The translations under genes were made by a program, and so were the position numbers. From positions 1 through 48,746 of the forward strand of contig DUDG01000001.1 of NCBI GenBank assembly GCA_012959395.1: a DNA stretch of 48,746 bases. Direction: 5' to 3'. This document shows, one piece after another, positions 9,454 through 19,589 of this stretch. The stretch's first letter is position 1; each line of letters opens with the position of its first letter. The notes beneath the pieces were generated by a model. That model did no database searches and was not told the DNA's origin. It saw nothing but the letters and a program-made list of their open reading frames with translations. The stretch comes from Flavobacteriaceae bacterium. Lineage in GTDB: Bacteria; Bacteroidota; Bacteroidia; Flavobacteriales; Flavobacteriaceae.

Positions 9454-10587
9454 TTATATAAAATTTCTTTTTAAACATATTAATAATTTATTTGAAATAT
9501 TATTGTTACAAGCATCAAGATAGTCTTCATAGTTACATGGAATTAACGAAAAATCAATAGATTTATTGTTCTTTTCTAATAATTCAAACCACCATTTTTG
9601 ACTTAGATCACTTTGATAAAATTTTATTTGATGATTCCCAATATCTATATGATAGTGTTTTCCCTTAAAATGTTCTGATTTTGGATCTTCTTCTATTCTC
9701 AAGCAAAATCCTTCAATAAAATACCAGACTGTTTGAGCTAATAAAGCATTCGAAATATCATTTTCAAAAATTTCAAAAATTCCTATAGTGGAAATTCTAT
9801 TACTCAAACCTGCATATCTAGCTATAGAACATATCTGACTGCTTTCAAAACCGTTTGGATAATTATGAATAAAATTTAATTCAGAAGCTTTAATAGATCT
9901 AAAATCAATTGATAAAATATCTGTAAACCTTAAACTTGGCTCTACTAAATCTATTTTTCGGGCTATTTTCCCTAATCTATGAGATTCAAAATGTAACTTT
10001 TCTAGCAAATCAATTTCTTCTTGAGAATTTAAAAATGTTTGAAAACCTAAATTACAATAATGACTAAGTTTATTGTTTTCATCCATTATTATTTTGGACA
10101 TATAAGATGTCGATTCAAAATCATTTTTAACCTGACCAAAATCAAATTTATTATCAATGGAAGTTAAATTTACATACTTTCCAATAGTTGCATAAGTTTG
10201 ATAAATTGGAAATGATAAATCTTGAGTTCCTCCTATAAAAAAGGATATTATATTTTTCTTTAATAGTGTTTCATTAATAGTCTTAACAGCATAGTATGTG
10301 TCCGAAATACTTTCTCCATTAATGACATCACCCATATCAATGATATTGACTTTCCAATTTCCAAAATAAAGAGAATAAAACTCCCTTCTAAATGAATTAA
10401 GATCTATATACTTTTTTTCTTTTGATTTGCGAGATTCTTTTAAACCAATAATAGCAATATCAATATTATTTAAATTTGATGCTTTAGAATTATAAAAAGA
10501 AATACTTTTACCTATTGCTAAAGGAGATAATTTTTTATTAAAATCTATTATAGATTGATTAACTGGTAAAAGATACTCATCTATCAT
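9454..10587 (-). CDS. Arginase/formimidoylglutamase-fold protein with degraded metal site
   Basis: This 377-residue protein has the ureohydrolase (arginase/HutG) fold, but key metal ligands have changed. The GG(G/D)HD motif reads GGTQD (Q122 for His). The DAHxD motif reads DNKFD (D145 and D149 kept, K147 for His). The SxDxDxxD motif reads SIDFRSIK (D228 kept, R230 and K233 in place of Asp). Three of six manganese ligands are therefore missing and hydrolysis looks unlikely. From memory, similar altered forms sit beside topA and gld genes in other flavobacteria. It starts 3 nt after the topA stop, so the two are an operon. I infer a non-enzymatic role and cannot name it. Confidence 0.8.
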   Translation of the reverse strand: MIDEYLLPVNQSIIDFNKKLSPLAIGKSISFYNSKASNLNNIDIAIIGLKESRKSKEKKYIDLNSFRREFYSLYFGNWKVNIIDMGDVINGESISDTYYAVKTINETLLKKNIISFFIGGTQDLSFPIYQTYATIGKYVNLTSIDNKFDFGQVKNDFESTSYMSKIIMDENNKLSHYCNLGFQTFLNSQEEIDLLEKLHFESHRLGKIARKIDLVEPSLRFTDILSIDFRSIKASELNFIHNYPNGFESSQICSIARYAGLSNRISTIGIFEIFENDISNALLAQTVWYFIEGFCLRIEEDPKSEHFKGKHYHIDIGNHQIKFYQSDLSQKWWFELLEKNNKSIDFSLIPCNYEDYLDACNNNISNKLLICLKRNFI

Positions 10588-10589
10588 TT

Positions 10590-13082
10590 TTATTTTTTAG
10601 ATTTAAAAGAAGATTTCTTCTTTTTCTTCTTTTTCTTCTTTTGAAATAAAATTTTGACATCATCTATAGTAAACTTATCTACATCAGTTCCTTTAGGTAG
10701 TTCTACTTTAAATTTTCCTTTAATAACATTGAATCTTCCCCATCTAGCTTTCTCAATTCTAATTCCTTCATCTTCCCATATTCTAACAAGTTTTTCTGCT
10801 TCTTTTTTCTTTTTATCTTCAATTAAATTGACGCAATCTTCTTGAGATAAATTATCGAAATCATAGCTCTTATTAACATTAATAAATAATCCTTTCCATT
10901 TTATAAATGGTCCAAATTTTCCTTTACCTTTATTAACATCATGACCTTCATAATTGCTTATCGGAGCATCTGCTCTTCTTTTTTCTAAAATTAATTCAAT
11001 TGCCTGGTCTAATGAGATTTGCAAAGGATTTAAACCTTTAGGTAAAGAAACAAAAAGGTTATTATGTTTAATATATGGTCCATACCTGCCGGTATTTGAT
11101 TCTATTTTTTCATTTTCAAAATCACCTAAATAACATGGTAACTTAAAAAGTTCTAAAGTTTCTTCTAAAGTAATTTTACTTATTTTTTGTTCTGGCAAAA
11201 GTCCAGCAAAAATTAGCTTATCTTCTTCATCGACACTTCCAATCTGAGCCATAGGTCCAAATTTACCTAATCGAACACTGACTTTTCTTCCCGAAACAGG
11301 ATCAGTACCTAATATTCTTTCTCCAGATTCTCTAGAAGCATTCTTTATAACATCTTCAACTATTGGATGAAAAGAAGAATAAAAATCTTTTAACATATTA
11401 GTCCACTCTTTTTCTCCATTTGCAATTTTGTCAAAATCTTCTTCCACACTAGCAGTAAAATTATAATTCAATATGTTTTGAAAATTATTGACTAAAAATT
11501 CTGTAACTATAATTCCGACTTCAGTAGGAACTAATTTTCCTTTATCAGATCCTGTAGTTTCTTTACTTGTTTTGGACTGAATAGATCCATTTTGCAAAAC
11601 AAGCTCCCTATACTCTCTTTCATTTCCTTCGAATGAACCTTTAACAACATATTTTCTATTTTGAATAGTTGTAATTGTTGGTGCATAAGTAGATGGTCTT
11701 CCAATTCCCAGTTCTTCTAATTTTTTTACGAGTGCTGCCTCAGAATATCTATATAAAGGACGAGAAAATTTTTCAGAAGCAATCATTTTTATATTATTTA
11801 AACTTTCGCCTTGTGAAAGAGCAGGTAATATTCCGCTATTTTCTTCATCATCATTGTTATCTACTCCATCAATATATAGTTTTAAAAAGCCGTCAAATTT
11901 TATTACTTCACCGTTAGCGCTAAATTCATTATTATAATTATTTGATGCTATTTTAAAAGTTGTTCTTTCAAGAATTGCATCACTCATTTGAGAAGCAACA
12001 GTTCTTAACCATATTAACTTATATAATTTAGACTGGTCAAATTCCATATTAACTTCCTTATTTTCAAAATTAGTTGGTCTTATAGCCTCGTGAGCTTCTT
12101 GAGCTCCTTTATTCTTGTTTTGAAAATTTTTTCTTCTTGAATATTGCTCTCCATAATTATTTTTAATTACAGCCTCAATAGATTTCAATGCATCATCTGA
12201 TAAATTAACACTATCAGTTCTCATATAAGTAATATTCCCTGACTCGTACAGCCTTTGAGCAGCTAACATAGTCCTGCTAACGTTAAAACCTAACTTTCTT
12301 GAAGCTTCCTGCTGTAAGGTTGAAGTAGTAAAAGGAGCAGATGCTGATTTTTTAAAAGGAGTTTTATCAATAGATAAAATGCTGAAATTTGAATTAATAC
12401 TTTTTTCTAAAAAACGATTAACTTCTTCCAATGAGGAAAAACTACCAACATGCTGAGCGGTAAACTCTGCATTGTTTGAATTCTTAAACCTAGCTAAAAC
12501 TTTAAATGATGAAATTGGTATGAAATCATTAATTTCTTTTTCTCTATCAACTAAAAGTCTTACAGCAACAGACTGTACCCTTCCAGCTGAAAGTCCACCC
12601 TTGACTTTTCTCCATAATATTGGTGAGATTTCAAATCCAACGAGCCTGTCAATGACTCTTCTAGCTTGCTGGGCATTGACTAAATTGTAATTTATTTCTC
12701 TAGGATTGTCAATTGCTTTTAAAATAGCACCCTTTGTTATTTCACGAAAAACTATTCGTTTAGTTTTATCTTTATCAAGCTTTAAGCTTTCAAACAAATG
12801 CCAAGCTATAGCCTCACCTTCTCGATCTTCATCACTTGCTAACCATACAAAATCAGCAGCTAATGCCTTCTTCTTTAATTCCCTAACAACATCTTTTTTG
12901 TCTTTAGGTATTATATATTTAGGTTTAAAATCATTATCTACGTCAACTCCTAATTCTTTTGATGGCAAATCAGAAATGTGCCCATAACTTGAAAAAACTT
13001 TAAAATCGCTTCCTAAATATTTTTCAATAGTTTTTGCCTTGGCAGGAGATTCAACAATTACTAAGTTTTTAAACATTTGCAT
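10590..13082 (-). CDS. topA: DNA topoisomerase I
   Basis: This type IA topoisomerase relaxes negative supercoils. The Toprim domain opens the protein (LVIVESPAKAKTIEKYLG, then DEDREGEAIAWHL near residue 120). The active-site tyrosine is Y286 in ITYMRTDS. The C-terminus carries several non-zinc Toprim C-terminal repeats (GKFGPMAQIG, TGRYGPYIK, GKGKFGPFIKW, RWGRFNVIKG) and a poly-lysine tail. Translation may begin at residue 3 (ATG at 13076), which matches the usual M-x-K-N-L-V-I-V-E-S-P start. The gene is divergent from miaB and is followed within 3 nt by the arginase-like gene. Confidence 0.97.
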   Translation of the reverse strand: MQMFKNLVIVESPAKAKTIEKYLGSDFKVFSSYGHISDLPSKELGVDVDNDFKPKYIIPKDKKDVVRELKKKALAADFVWLASDEDREGEAIAWHLFESLKLDKDKTKRIVFREITKGAILKAIDNPREINYNLVNAQQARRVIDRLVGFEISPILWRKVKGGLSAGRVQSVAVRLLVDREKEINDFIPISSFKVLARFKNSNNAEFTAQHVGSFSSLEEVNRFLEKSINSNFSILSIDKTPFKKSASAPFTTSTLQQEASRKLGFNVSRTMLAAQRLYESGNITYMRTDSVNLSDDALKSIEAVIKNNYGEQYSRRKNFQNKNKGAQEAHEAIRPTNFENKEVNMEFDQSKLYKLIWLRTVASQMSDAILERTTFKIASNNYNNEFSANGEVIKFDGFLKLYIDGVDNNDDEENSGILPALSQGESLNNIKMIASEKFSRPLYRYSEAALVKKLEELGIGRPSTYAPTITTIQNRKYVVKGSFEGNEREYRELVLQNGSIQSKTSKETTGSDKGKLVPTEVGIIVTEFLVNNFQNILNYNFTASVEEDFDKIANGEKEWTNMLKDFYSSFHPIVEDVIKNASRESGERILGTDPVSGRKVSVRLGKFGPMAQIGSVDEEDKLIFAGLLPEQKISKITLEETLELFKLPCYLGDFENEKIESNTGRYGPYIKHNNLFVSLPKGLNPLQISLDQAIELILEKRRADAPISNYEGHDVNKGKGKFGPFIKWKGLFINVNKSYDFDNLSQEDCVNLIEDKKKKEAEKLVRIWEDEGIRIEKARWGRFNVIKGKFKVELPKGTDVDKFTIDDVKILFQKKKKKKKKKSSFKSKK
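10614..10640 (-). repeat. Nine-base microsatellite in topA tail
   Basis: Three tandem copies of AAGAAGAAA (minus strand) encode nine lysines near the C-terminus of topoisomerase I. In-frame gain or loss of a unit would only change the lysine count. A basic tail is common in Bacteroidota TopA. Confidence 0.85.
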
Positions 13083-13097
13083 TGAAATTTAAGATCA

Positions 13098-13105
13098 CAA
13101 AAGTA
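13098..13105 (-). promoter_or_regulatory. Possible -7 element for topA
   Basis: TACTTTTG on the minus strand matches the Bacteroidota -7 consensus TAnnTTTG, 15-22 nt before the topA start. No TTG lies at the expected 17-23 nt upstream, so support is limited. Confidence 0.35.
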
Positions 13106-13255
13106 TATTATTTTTTTTATTTCTTTTTTTATTACACTAAAAATGACTTATTACTAACTAAAGTATTTACTAAAATTACAATTGAAATAATAGCAATAAT
13201 CCCTTTTAATCCTCTCAAATAACAATTATTAGTAACTAAAAATATTACTGACATA

Positions 13256-13286
13256 TTGTCATAATTTGATTTTAATATTATATTTG
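13256..13286 (+). promoter_or_regulatory. Flavobacterial-type promoter for miaB
   Basis: TTG at 13256-13258, a 20-bp spacer, then TATATTTG at 13279-13286 match the Bacteroidota housekeeping consensus TTG-N17-23-TAnnTTTG. The start point should fall near 13290, about 20 nt before the ATG at 13311. This also argues against the longer reading frame that begins at 13266, inside the promoter. Confidence 0.75.
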
Positions 13287-13310
13287 CGTCAGATTATAAT
13301 AAAAAGATCT

Positions 13311-14747
13311 ATGAGCATTGGATTTGAAACTAAAAATGAAATATTAAAAACTGATAAAGAAAAGAATATTTCTAAAAAATTTTATATAGAGAGCTACGGA
13401 TGTCAAATGAATTTTGCAGATAGTGAAGTAGTGGCATCTATAGTATCTAACCATGGATATAATTCAACAACAAATTTAAATGATGCTGATTTAATATTAT
13501 TAAACACTTGTTCAATAAGAGAAAAAGCTGAGCTTACTGTCAGAAAAAGATTAGAGAGTTTTAATAAATTAAAAAATAATAATAAAAATTTAAAAGTTGG
13601 CGTTCTTGGATGTATGGCTGAACGTTTAAAAAATAAATTTTTAGACGAAGAAAAAATTGTTGATTTAGTTGTCGGGCCTGATGCCTACAAAGATCTTCCA
13701 AACCTACTTGAAGAAATAAATGAAGGAAGAAATGCAGTAAATGTTCTTTTGTCAAAAGAAGAAACTTATGGAGACATTAGTCCTGTACGTTTATCATCAA
13801 ATGGAGTAAATGCTTTTGTATCTATAACAAGAGGGTGTGATAATATGTGTACCTTTTGCGTTGTACCTTTTACAAGAGGAAGGGAAAGAAGCAGAGATCC
13901 TAAAAGTATTTTAAAAGAAATTCGAAAATTAGTCGATTCTAATTATAAAGAAGTTACTTTATTAGGACAAAATGTAGATAGTTACCTATGGTATGGCGGA
14001 GGTTTAAAAAAGGATTTTAAAAAAATTAGTGATTTAAGAAAAAAGACTTCTATAGATTTTTCAAAATTATTGAAATTAGTTGCTGAATCCTTTCCAAAAC
14101 TCAGAATACGATTTTCAACATCAAATCCTCAAGACATGAGTTTAAGTGTGATTAATACGATGTCTAATTATGAAAACATCTGCAACTACATTCATCTCCC
14201 GGTTCAATCAGGCAGTGATAAAGTATTAAAAGCAATGAATAGACAGCATACTAGAGAAGAATACTTGACACTAATTAAAGAAATTAGAAAAGCTATTCCT
14301 GATTGCGGAATTTCTCATGATATGATAACTGGTTTCCCTAATGAATCTGCAAAAGACCATAAGCTTACTCTAGATTTAATGAAACAAATAAAATATGATT
14401 TTGGCTATATGTTCAAATACTCTGAAAGACCCGGAACTTATGCAGATAAAAAATTTGATGATAATGTAGCTGAAGAAATAAAAAAAGCTAGGTTACAAGA
14501 AATAATTGACTTACAACAAAAACATAGTAATTACAGAACTATGCAATATATTGGAAAAGTTGTAGAAGTTTTAATTGAAAAAGAATCCAAAAAATCGAAT
14601 ATTCAATGGAGTGGAAGAAATCAACAAAATACTGTTGTAGTATTTCCAAAAGGAATTTACAATATAGGAGATTTTGTTGATGTGATTATTAATGACTGTA
14701 CTTCAGCAACATTGATGGGTTTAGCTATAGATTACTCAAAAAAATAA
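13311..14747 (+). CDS. miaB: tRNA-2-methylthio-N6-dimethylallyladenosine synthase
   Basis: This radical-SAM methylthiotransferase adds a 2-methylthio group to i6A37 of tRNAs reading UNN codons. It has 478 residues from the ATG at 13311. The N-terminal UPF0004 domain holds the auxiliary cluster cysteines C31 (SYGCQMNFADSE), C67 (NTC) and C101 (LGC). The radical-SAM triad is C176-x3-C180-x2-C183 (RGCDNMCTFC). A C-terminal TRAM domain follows (about 415-478). The frame extends upstream to 13266, but a promoter covers that stretch. The sigma-54 activator gene follows after 3 nt, so they probably share a transcript. Confidence 0.96.
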   Translation: MSIGFETKNEILKTDKEKNISKKFYIESYGCQMNFADSEVVASIVSNHGYNSTTNLNDADLILLNTCSIREKAELTVRKRLESFNKLKNNNKNLKVGVLGCMAERLKNKFLDEEKIVDLVVGPDAYKDLPNLLEEINEGRNAVNVLLSKEETYGDISPVRLSSNGVNAFVSITRGCDNMCTFCVVPFTRGRERSRDPKSILKEIRKLVDSNYKEVTLLGQNVDSYLWYGGGLKKDFKKISDLRKKTSIDFSKLLKLVAESFPKLRIRFSTSNPQDMSLSVINTMSNYENICNYIHLPVQSGSDKVLKAMNRQHTREEYLTLIKEIRKAIPDCGISHDMITGFPNESAKDHKLTLDLMKQIKYDFGYMFKYSERPGTYADKKFDDNVAEEIKKARLQEIIDLQQKHSNYRTMQYIGKVVEVLIEKESKKSNIQWSGRNQQNTVVVFPKGIYNIGDFVDVIINDCTSATLMGLAIDYSKK

Positions 14748-14750
14748 ATT

Positions 14751-16010
14751 ATGGAATCCTCAACAATAAATATTAAACAACGTTTTGGAATAATTGGAAA
14801 TGATCCAATTTTAAATAGATCAATTGAAAAAGCAATGAGAGTGTCTCCAACTGATATTTCTGTACTTGTTACTGGAGAAAGTGGGGTAGGAAAAGAAAGT
14901 TATCCTAAAATAATACATCAACTTTCTCATAGAAAACATAATAAATACATTGCTGTAAACTGCGGAGCTATACCAGAGGGAACTATTGACTCCGAACTAT
15001 TTGGTCATGAAAAAGGAGCATTTACTGGTGCAGCTAATAGTAGAAAAGGGTATTTTGAGGTAGCAGATGGAGGTACAATTTTTCTTGATGAAGTTGGAGA
15101 GTTACCGTTAACTACTCAAGTGAGACTTTTAAGAGTATTAGAAAATGGAGAATTTATTAAAGTTGGATCATCTGATGTACTAAAAACTAACGTAAGAATT
15201 GTAGCGGCTACAAATTTAGATATGGAAGAGGCTATACAAAAGGGTAAGTTTAGGGAAGACTTATATTATAGACTGAGTACTGTAGAAATTAAAATTCCAC
15301 CTTTAAGAAACAGAAAAGAAGATATTCATTTGTTATTCAGAAAATTTGCAAGCGATTTTGCAAAAAAATATAACATGCCTACCATCAGACTAGATGATAG
15401 TGCACAAAAATTATTGAATCTATATCGTTGGAATGGAAATATCCGTCAACTAAAAAATGTAGCAGAGCAATTATCTGTTCTTGAAGAAAAAAGAGATATT
15501 TCTATTTCTCTTCTTCAAACTTATTTACCTGATTTCCATTCAACATTACCTGCAGTAATAAACAAAAATAGTTCATCAAGTGATTTTTCAAATGAAAGAG
15601 AAATACTTTATAAAATTCTCTTTGACATGAAAAAAGATTTAAATGATTTAAAAAAAATTACAAATCATTTAAAAAATGATAATAGATCTGTCAATTATAA
15701 AGAGGAAGAAATTAATGTTTTTGAAAAATTACATAAAGAAAAATCAAGTAACGACGATAAGGGTGCTGAATTAATTGAAATTAAAGAAAAAGAATCTATT
15801 TTTAATGTTTCAAATTCGCCTGAAGATAAATATCATTTCGCAGAAGAAATAAATGAAGAGGAAACCTTATCTATTCACGATAAAGAATTAGAGTTAATAA
15901 TTAAAGCGTTAGAAAGAAACAATGGTAAGAGAAAAGCTGCTGCAATTGAGCTGGGCATTTCTGAAAGAACACTTTACAGAAAAATTAAACAACATGACAT
16001 TGAACTTTAA
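14751..16010 (+). CDS. Sigma-54-dependent transcriptional activator without sensor domain
   Basis: This is a 419-residue bacterial enhancer-binding protein. The AAA+ domain begins almost at the N-terminus: Walker A GESGVGKE at 42-49, the sigma-54-contacting GAFTGA loop at 89-94, Walker B GGTIFLDE near 115-122, and the sensor region RIVAATN. A charged, low-complexity linker (about 265-370) leads to a Fis-type helix-turn-helix at the C-terminus (NNGKRKAAAIELGISERTLYRKI). There is no receiver, GAF or PAS domain, so activity may be set by its amount or by a partner protein. It lies in a block with lptE, secG and groESL, and a sigma-54-like promoter precedes groES. The last 17 nt overlap lptE. Confidence 0.93.
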   Translation: MESSTINIKQRFGIIGNDPILNRSIEKAMRVSPTDISVLVTGESGVGKESYPKIIHQLSHRKHNKYIAVNCGAIPEGTIDSELFGHEKGAFTGAANSRKGYFEVADGGTIFLDEVGELPLTTQVRLLRVLENGEFIKVGSSDVLKTNVRIVAATNLDMEEAIQKGKFREDLYYRLSTVEIKIPPLRNRKEDIHLLFRKFASDFAKKYNMPTIRLDDSAQKLLNLYRWNGNIRQLKNVAEQLSVLEEKRDISISLLQTYLPDFHSTLPAVINKNSSSSDFSNEREILYKILFDMKKDLNDLKKITNHLKNDNRSVNYKEEEINVFEKLHKEKSSNDDKGAELIEIKEKESIFNVSNSPEDKYHFAEEINEEETLSIHDKELELIIKALERNNGKRKAAAIELGISERTLYRKIKQHDIEL

Positions 16011-16524
16011 TATTAGAATTAAGATTTACTATATTATAGGTGCATTTCTTATTTTAGGTTGTGGAAGCTACTCATTTACAGGAGCTTCAATTCCAGAAGG
16101 TACTGAAACTTTTCAAGTGAATTATTTTGAAAATGATGCTGGAAATAATATTGGTTCAATCTTTGAACCTGGACTTGACAGAGATTTTACATTAGCTCTT
16201 CAAAACATCTTACAGAATCAAACTAATTTACAATTAGTTTCTATAGACGGAGACCTTATATATGAAGGCGAAATTATTGAATACAGGGTCAGTCCTATGA
16301 CAGCTACTTCTAATCTAACTGCATCACAAAATAGACTAAGCGTTGGGATAAATGTTAGATTTATTAATATAAAAAAAGAAGAAGATAACTTTGAAAGAAG
16401 ATTCTCTTTTTATTATGATTATCCAGCTGAAGTTCAATTACTTAATGTAAAATCTGAAGCACATAATATTATTTTTGAAAGAATAACTCAAGATATTTTT
16501 AATGCCTCTTTAGCAAAATGGTAA
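15994..16524 (+). CDS. lptE: LPS assembly lipoprotein LptE
   Basis: This 176-residue lipoprotein starts at the ATG at 15994. The frame is open further upstream, but this start gives a lipoprotein signal with the lipobox ILGC followed by GSYSFTGASIPEG, the characteristic N-terminus of Bacteroidota LptE. It plugs the LptD barrel in the outer membrane and helps place lipopolysaccharide on the surface. The start lies inside the sigma-54 activator gene (17-nt overlap), and its end overlaps the next gene by 7 nt, so the three are translationally linked. Confidence 0.88.
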   Translation: MTLNFNIRIKIYYIIGAFLILGCGSYSFTGASIPEGTETFQVNYFENDAGNNIGSIFEPGLDRDFTLALQNILQNQTNLQLVSIDGDLIYEGEIIEYRVSPMTATSNLTASQNRLSVGINVRFINIKKEEDNFERRFSFYYDYPAEVQLLNVKSEAHNIIFERITQDIFNASLAKW

Positions 16525-17141
16525 CATTAAACAAAAACAGCTTTTCTGATTTAGTGAAAAATTCAAAAAAAATTACTTTGGATGAAAGTATTTCTATCAA
16601 AAAAATCATAAAACAATATCCTTATTTTCAAATTGCAAGAATAATTGAATTAATAGGTCTTAAAAAACATAATAGCCTTAGATTTAATAAAGTTTTAAGA
16701 GATTGCGCTATTTATTCAACTGATAGAAGTGTTTTGTATGATATTATAGAGCATGAAGAGATTGATCTAAATAGTAAATCGTATGATACTATAAATGTTT
16801 TGTCTTCTGAAAAAACTAAAAATTCTTTTATAGAATGGTTAAAGATTACTAAACCAGTTTTAAAGAAAACAAAAAACAACAACGAGACTTTGATAAGTAA
16901 TTTTTTAAAAATAAATCATAAGATTTCACCAAATACATCTAAGTCTAATGATAATTTAGCAAATGATTTTAAGCTTAGTAAAAAAGAGTACATGACAGAA
17001 ACACTGGCAAAAATTTATTTTGAACAAAAAAAATTCAATGAAGCTATTAAGGCTTATGAAATTCTTTGCTTGAAATATCCAGAAAAAATCAGTTTATTTG
17101 CAGATCAGATAAAAATCATAAAAAATAGTTTAAAAAAATAA
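16518..17141 (+). CDS. Unknown protein with TPR-like C-terminus, between lptE and secG
   Basis: This is a 207-residue, lysine-rich, soluble protein with no signal peptide or membrane segment. The N-terminal half (residues 10-75) is helical with a KKIIKQYPYFQIARII block. The C-terminal 50 residues read as a single tetratricopeptide-like helix pair (TETLAKIYFEQKKFNEAIKAYEILCLKYPEK). As far as I recall, a protein like this sits between lptE and secG in many flavobacteria, so it is a genuine conserved gene. Its function is not known to me. It overlaps lptE by 7 nt and precedes secG by 9 nt. Confidence 0.8.
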   Translation: MVTLNKNSFSDLVKNSKKITLDESISIKKIIKQYPYFQIARIIELIGLKKHNSLRFNKVLRDCAIYSTDRSVLYDIIEHEEIDLNSKSYDTINVLSSEKTKNSFIEWLKITKPVLKKTKNNNETLISNFLKINHKISPNTSKSNDNLANDFKLSKKEYMTETLAKIYFEQKKFNEAIKAYEILCLKYPEKISLFADQIKIIKNSLKK

Positions 17142-17150
17142 ATAATAATT

Positions 17151-17489
17151 ATGAGCAGTTTTTCAATATTTTTAGTCTTAATACTTTCAGTATCATTTTT
17201 ATTAATTTTAGTAATTATGGTCCAAAATCCTAAAGGAGGAGGTCTGTCATCTTCATTTGGAGGAGATTCTCAACAATTGGGTGGTGTAAAAAAAACAACT
17301 GATTTTCTTGATAAAAGCACATGGGTGTTAGCTGGAATATTATTAATACTAATATTATTATCAAACCTTACCGTAAAAAAAAATACAGAAAATATTGATT
17401 CAAAACTTTTAAACCCTAATGATATTGAATCGACTATTCCTGAAGCTTTACCTGAAGATATTCCTTTGGAGATTCCAGTTAAAGATTAA
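17151..17489 (+). CDS. secG: Preprotein translocase subunit SecG
   Basis: This is a 112-residue inner-membrane protein with two transmembrane helices (about 4-22 and 59-75). Between them is the conserved cytoplasmic loop VQNPKGGGLSSSFGG, the SecG signature. It assists SecYE in protein export. The C-terminal acidic tail (about 85-112, ending EDIPLEIPVKD) is a common Bacteroidota extension. It ends 120 nt before groES, where a separate promoter is proposed. Confidence 0.93.
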   Translation: MSSFSIFLVLILSVSFLLILVIMVQNPKGGGLSSSFGGDSQQLGGVKKTTDFLDKSTWVLAGILLILILLSNLTVKKNTENIDSKLLNPNDIESTIPEALPEDIPLEIPVKD

Positions 17490-17509
17490 GACTTGAAGCT
17501 AATTTTCAA

Positions 17510-17580
17510 TGTCACTCTGTCATTTTGTAAAGTATAATATTATCAATTTGACAGTTTAATTAATTTGGCACGATTGATGT
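17510..17580 (+). promoter_or_regulatory. Candidate sigma-54 promoter and TGTCA boxes before groES
   Basis: TTGGCACG at 17565-17572 followed by ATGT at 17577-17580 fits the sigma-54 -24/-12 layout (TGGCAC-N5-TTGCA). GG and the -12 G are correctly 10 bp apart, and the final C of GC is T here. Upstream are TGTCA at 17510-17514 and 17518-17522 and an inverted TGACA at 17549-17553, which could be activator boxes. The predicted start is near 17590, 20 nt before the groES ATG. No CIRCE element (TTAGCACTC-N9-GAGTGCTAA) is present. Confidence 0.55.
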
Positions 17581-17609
17581 AAAATAATTTAAAAATAAAT
17601 CTTAAAATA

Positions 17610-17888
17610 ATGAGTAAATTAAACATTAAACCATTGGCTGACCGAGTGTTAGTTGAACCTTTAGAGGCAGAGACAAAAACTGCTTCTGGAATCATTATCC
17701 CCGATTCTGCTAAAGAAAAACCTCAAAAAGGTAATGTAGTAGCAGTTGGACCTGGGACAAAAGAAAATCCTATCACAGTTAAAGTTGGTAATTCTGTTTT
17801 ATACGGAAAATACTCTGGAACTGAACTTAAACTAGAAGGTAAAAATTATTTGATAATGCGAGAAAGTGATATTCTTGCAATTGTTTAA
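17610..17888 (+). CDS. groES: Co-chaperonin GroES
   Basis: This is a 92-residue protein of normal family length. It opens with [46 protein letters not shown], which includes the mobile loop around residues 20-35 that contacts GroEL. The end, [19 protein letters not shown], is typical. It forms the heptameric lid over the GroEL cage. groEL follows after 18 nt on the same transcript. Confidence 0.98.
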   Translation: MSKLNIKPLADRVLVEPLEAETKTASGIIIPDSAKEKPQKGNVVAVGPGTKENPITVKVGNSVLYGKYSGTELKLEGKNYLIMRESDILAIV

Positions 17889-19538
<1,650 letters not shown>

Positions 19539-19557
19539 AATCATAAATTAAAAACTA

Positions 19558-19589
19558 AACTGCCCTAATTAAATTAGGGCAGTTTTTTT
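19558..19589 (+). terminator. Intrinsic terminator after groEL
   Basis: A 12-bp perfect stem (AACTGCCCTAAT / ATTAGGGCAGTT) with a 3-nt loop is followed by a T-run. It ends the groESL transcript. The T-run runs directly into the ATG of the next gene at 19590. Confidence 0.92.

Noticed and set aside
13266-13310. Upstream extension of miaB
   Set aside because: The extra 15 codons begin with TTG and lie within a good promoter (13256-13286); the ATG at 13311 matches the family N-terminus.
17490-17609. CIRCE/HrcA operator before groES
   Set aside because: No TTAGCACTC-N9-GAGTGCTAA inverted repeat is present.
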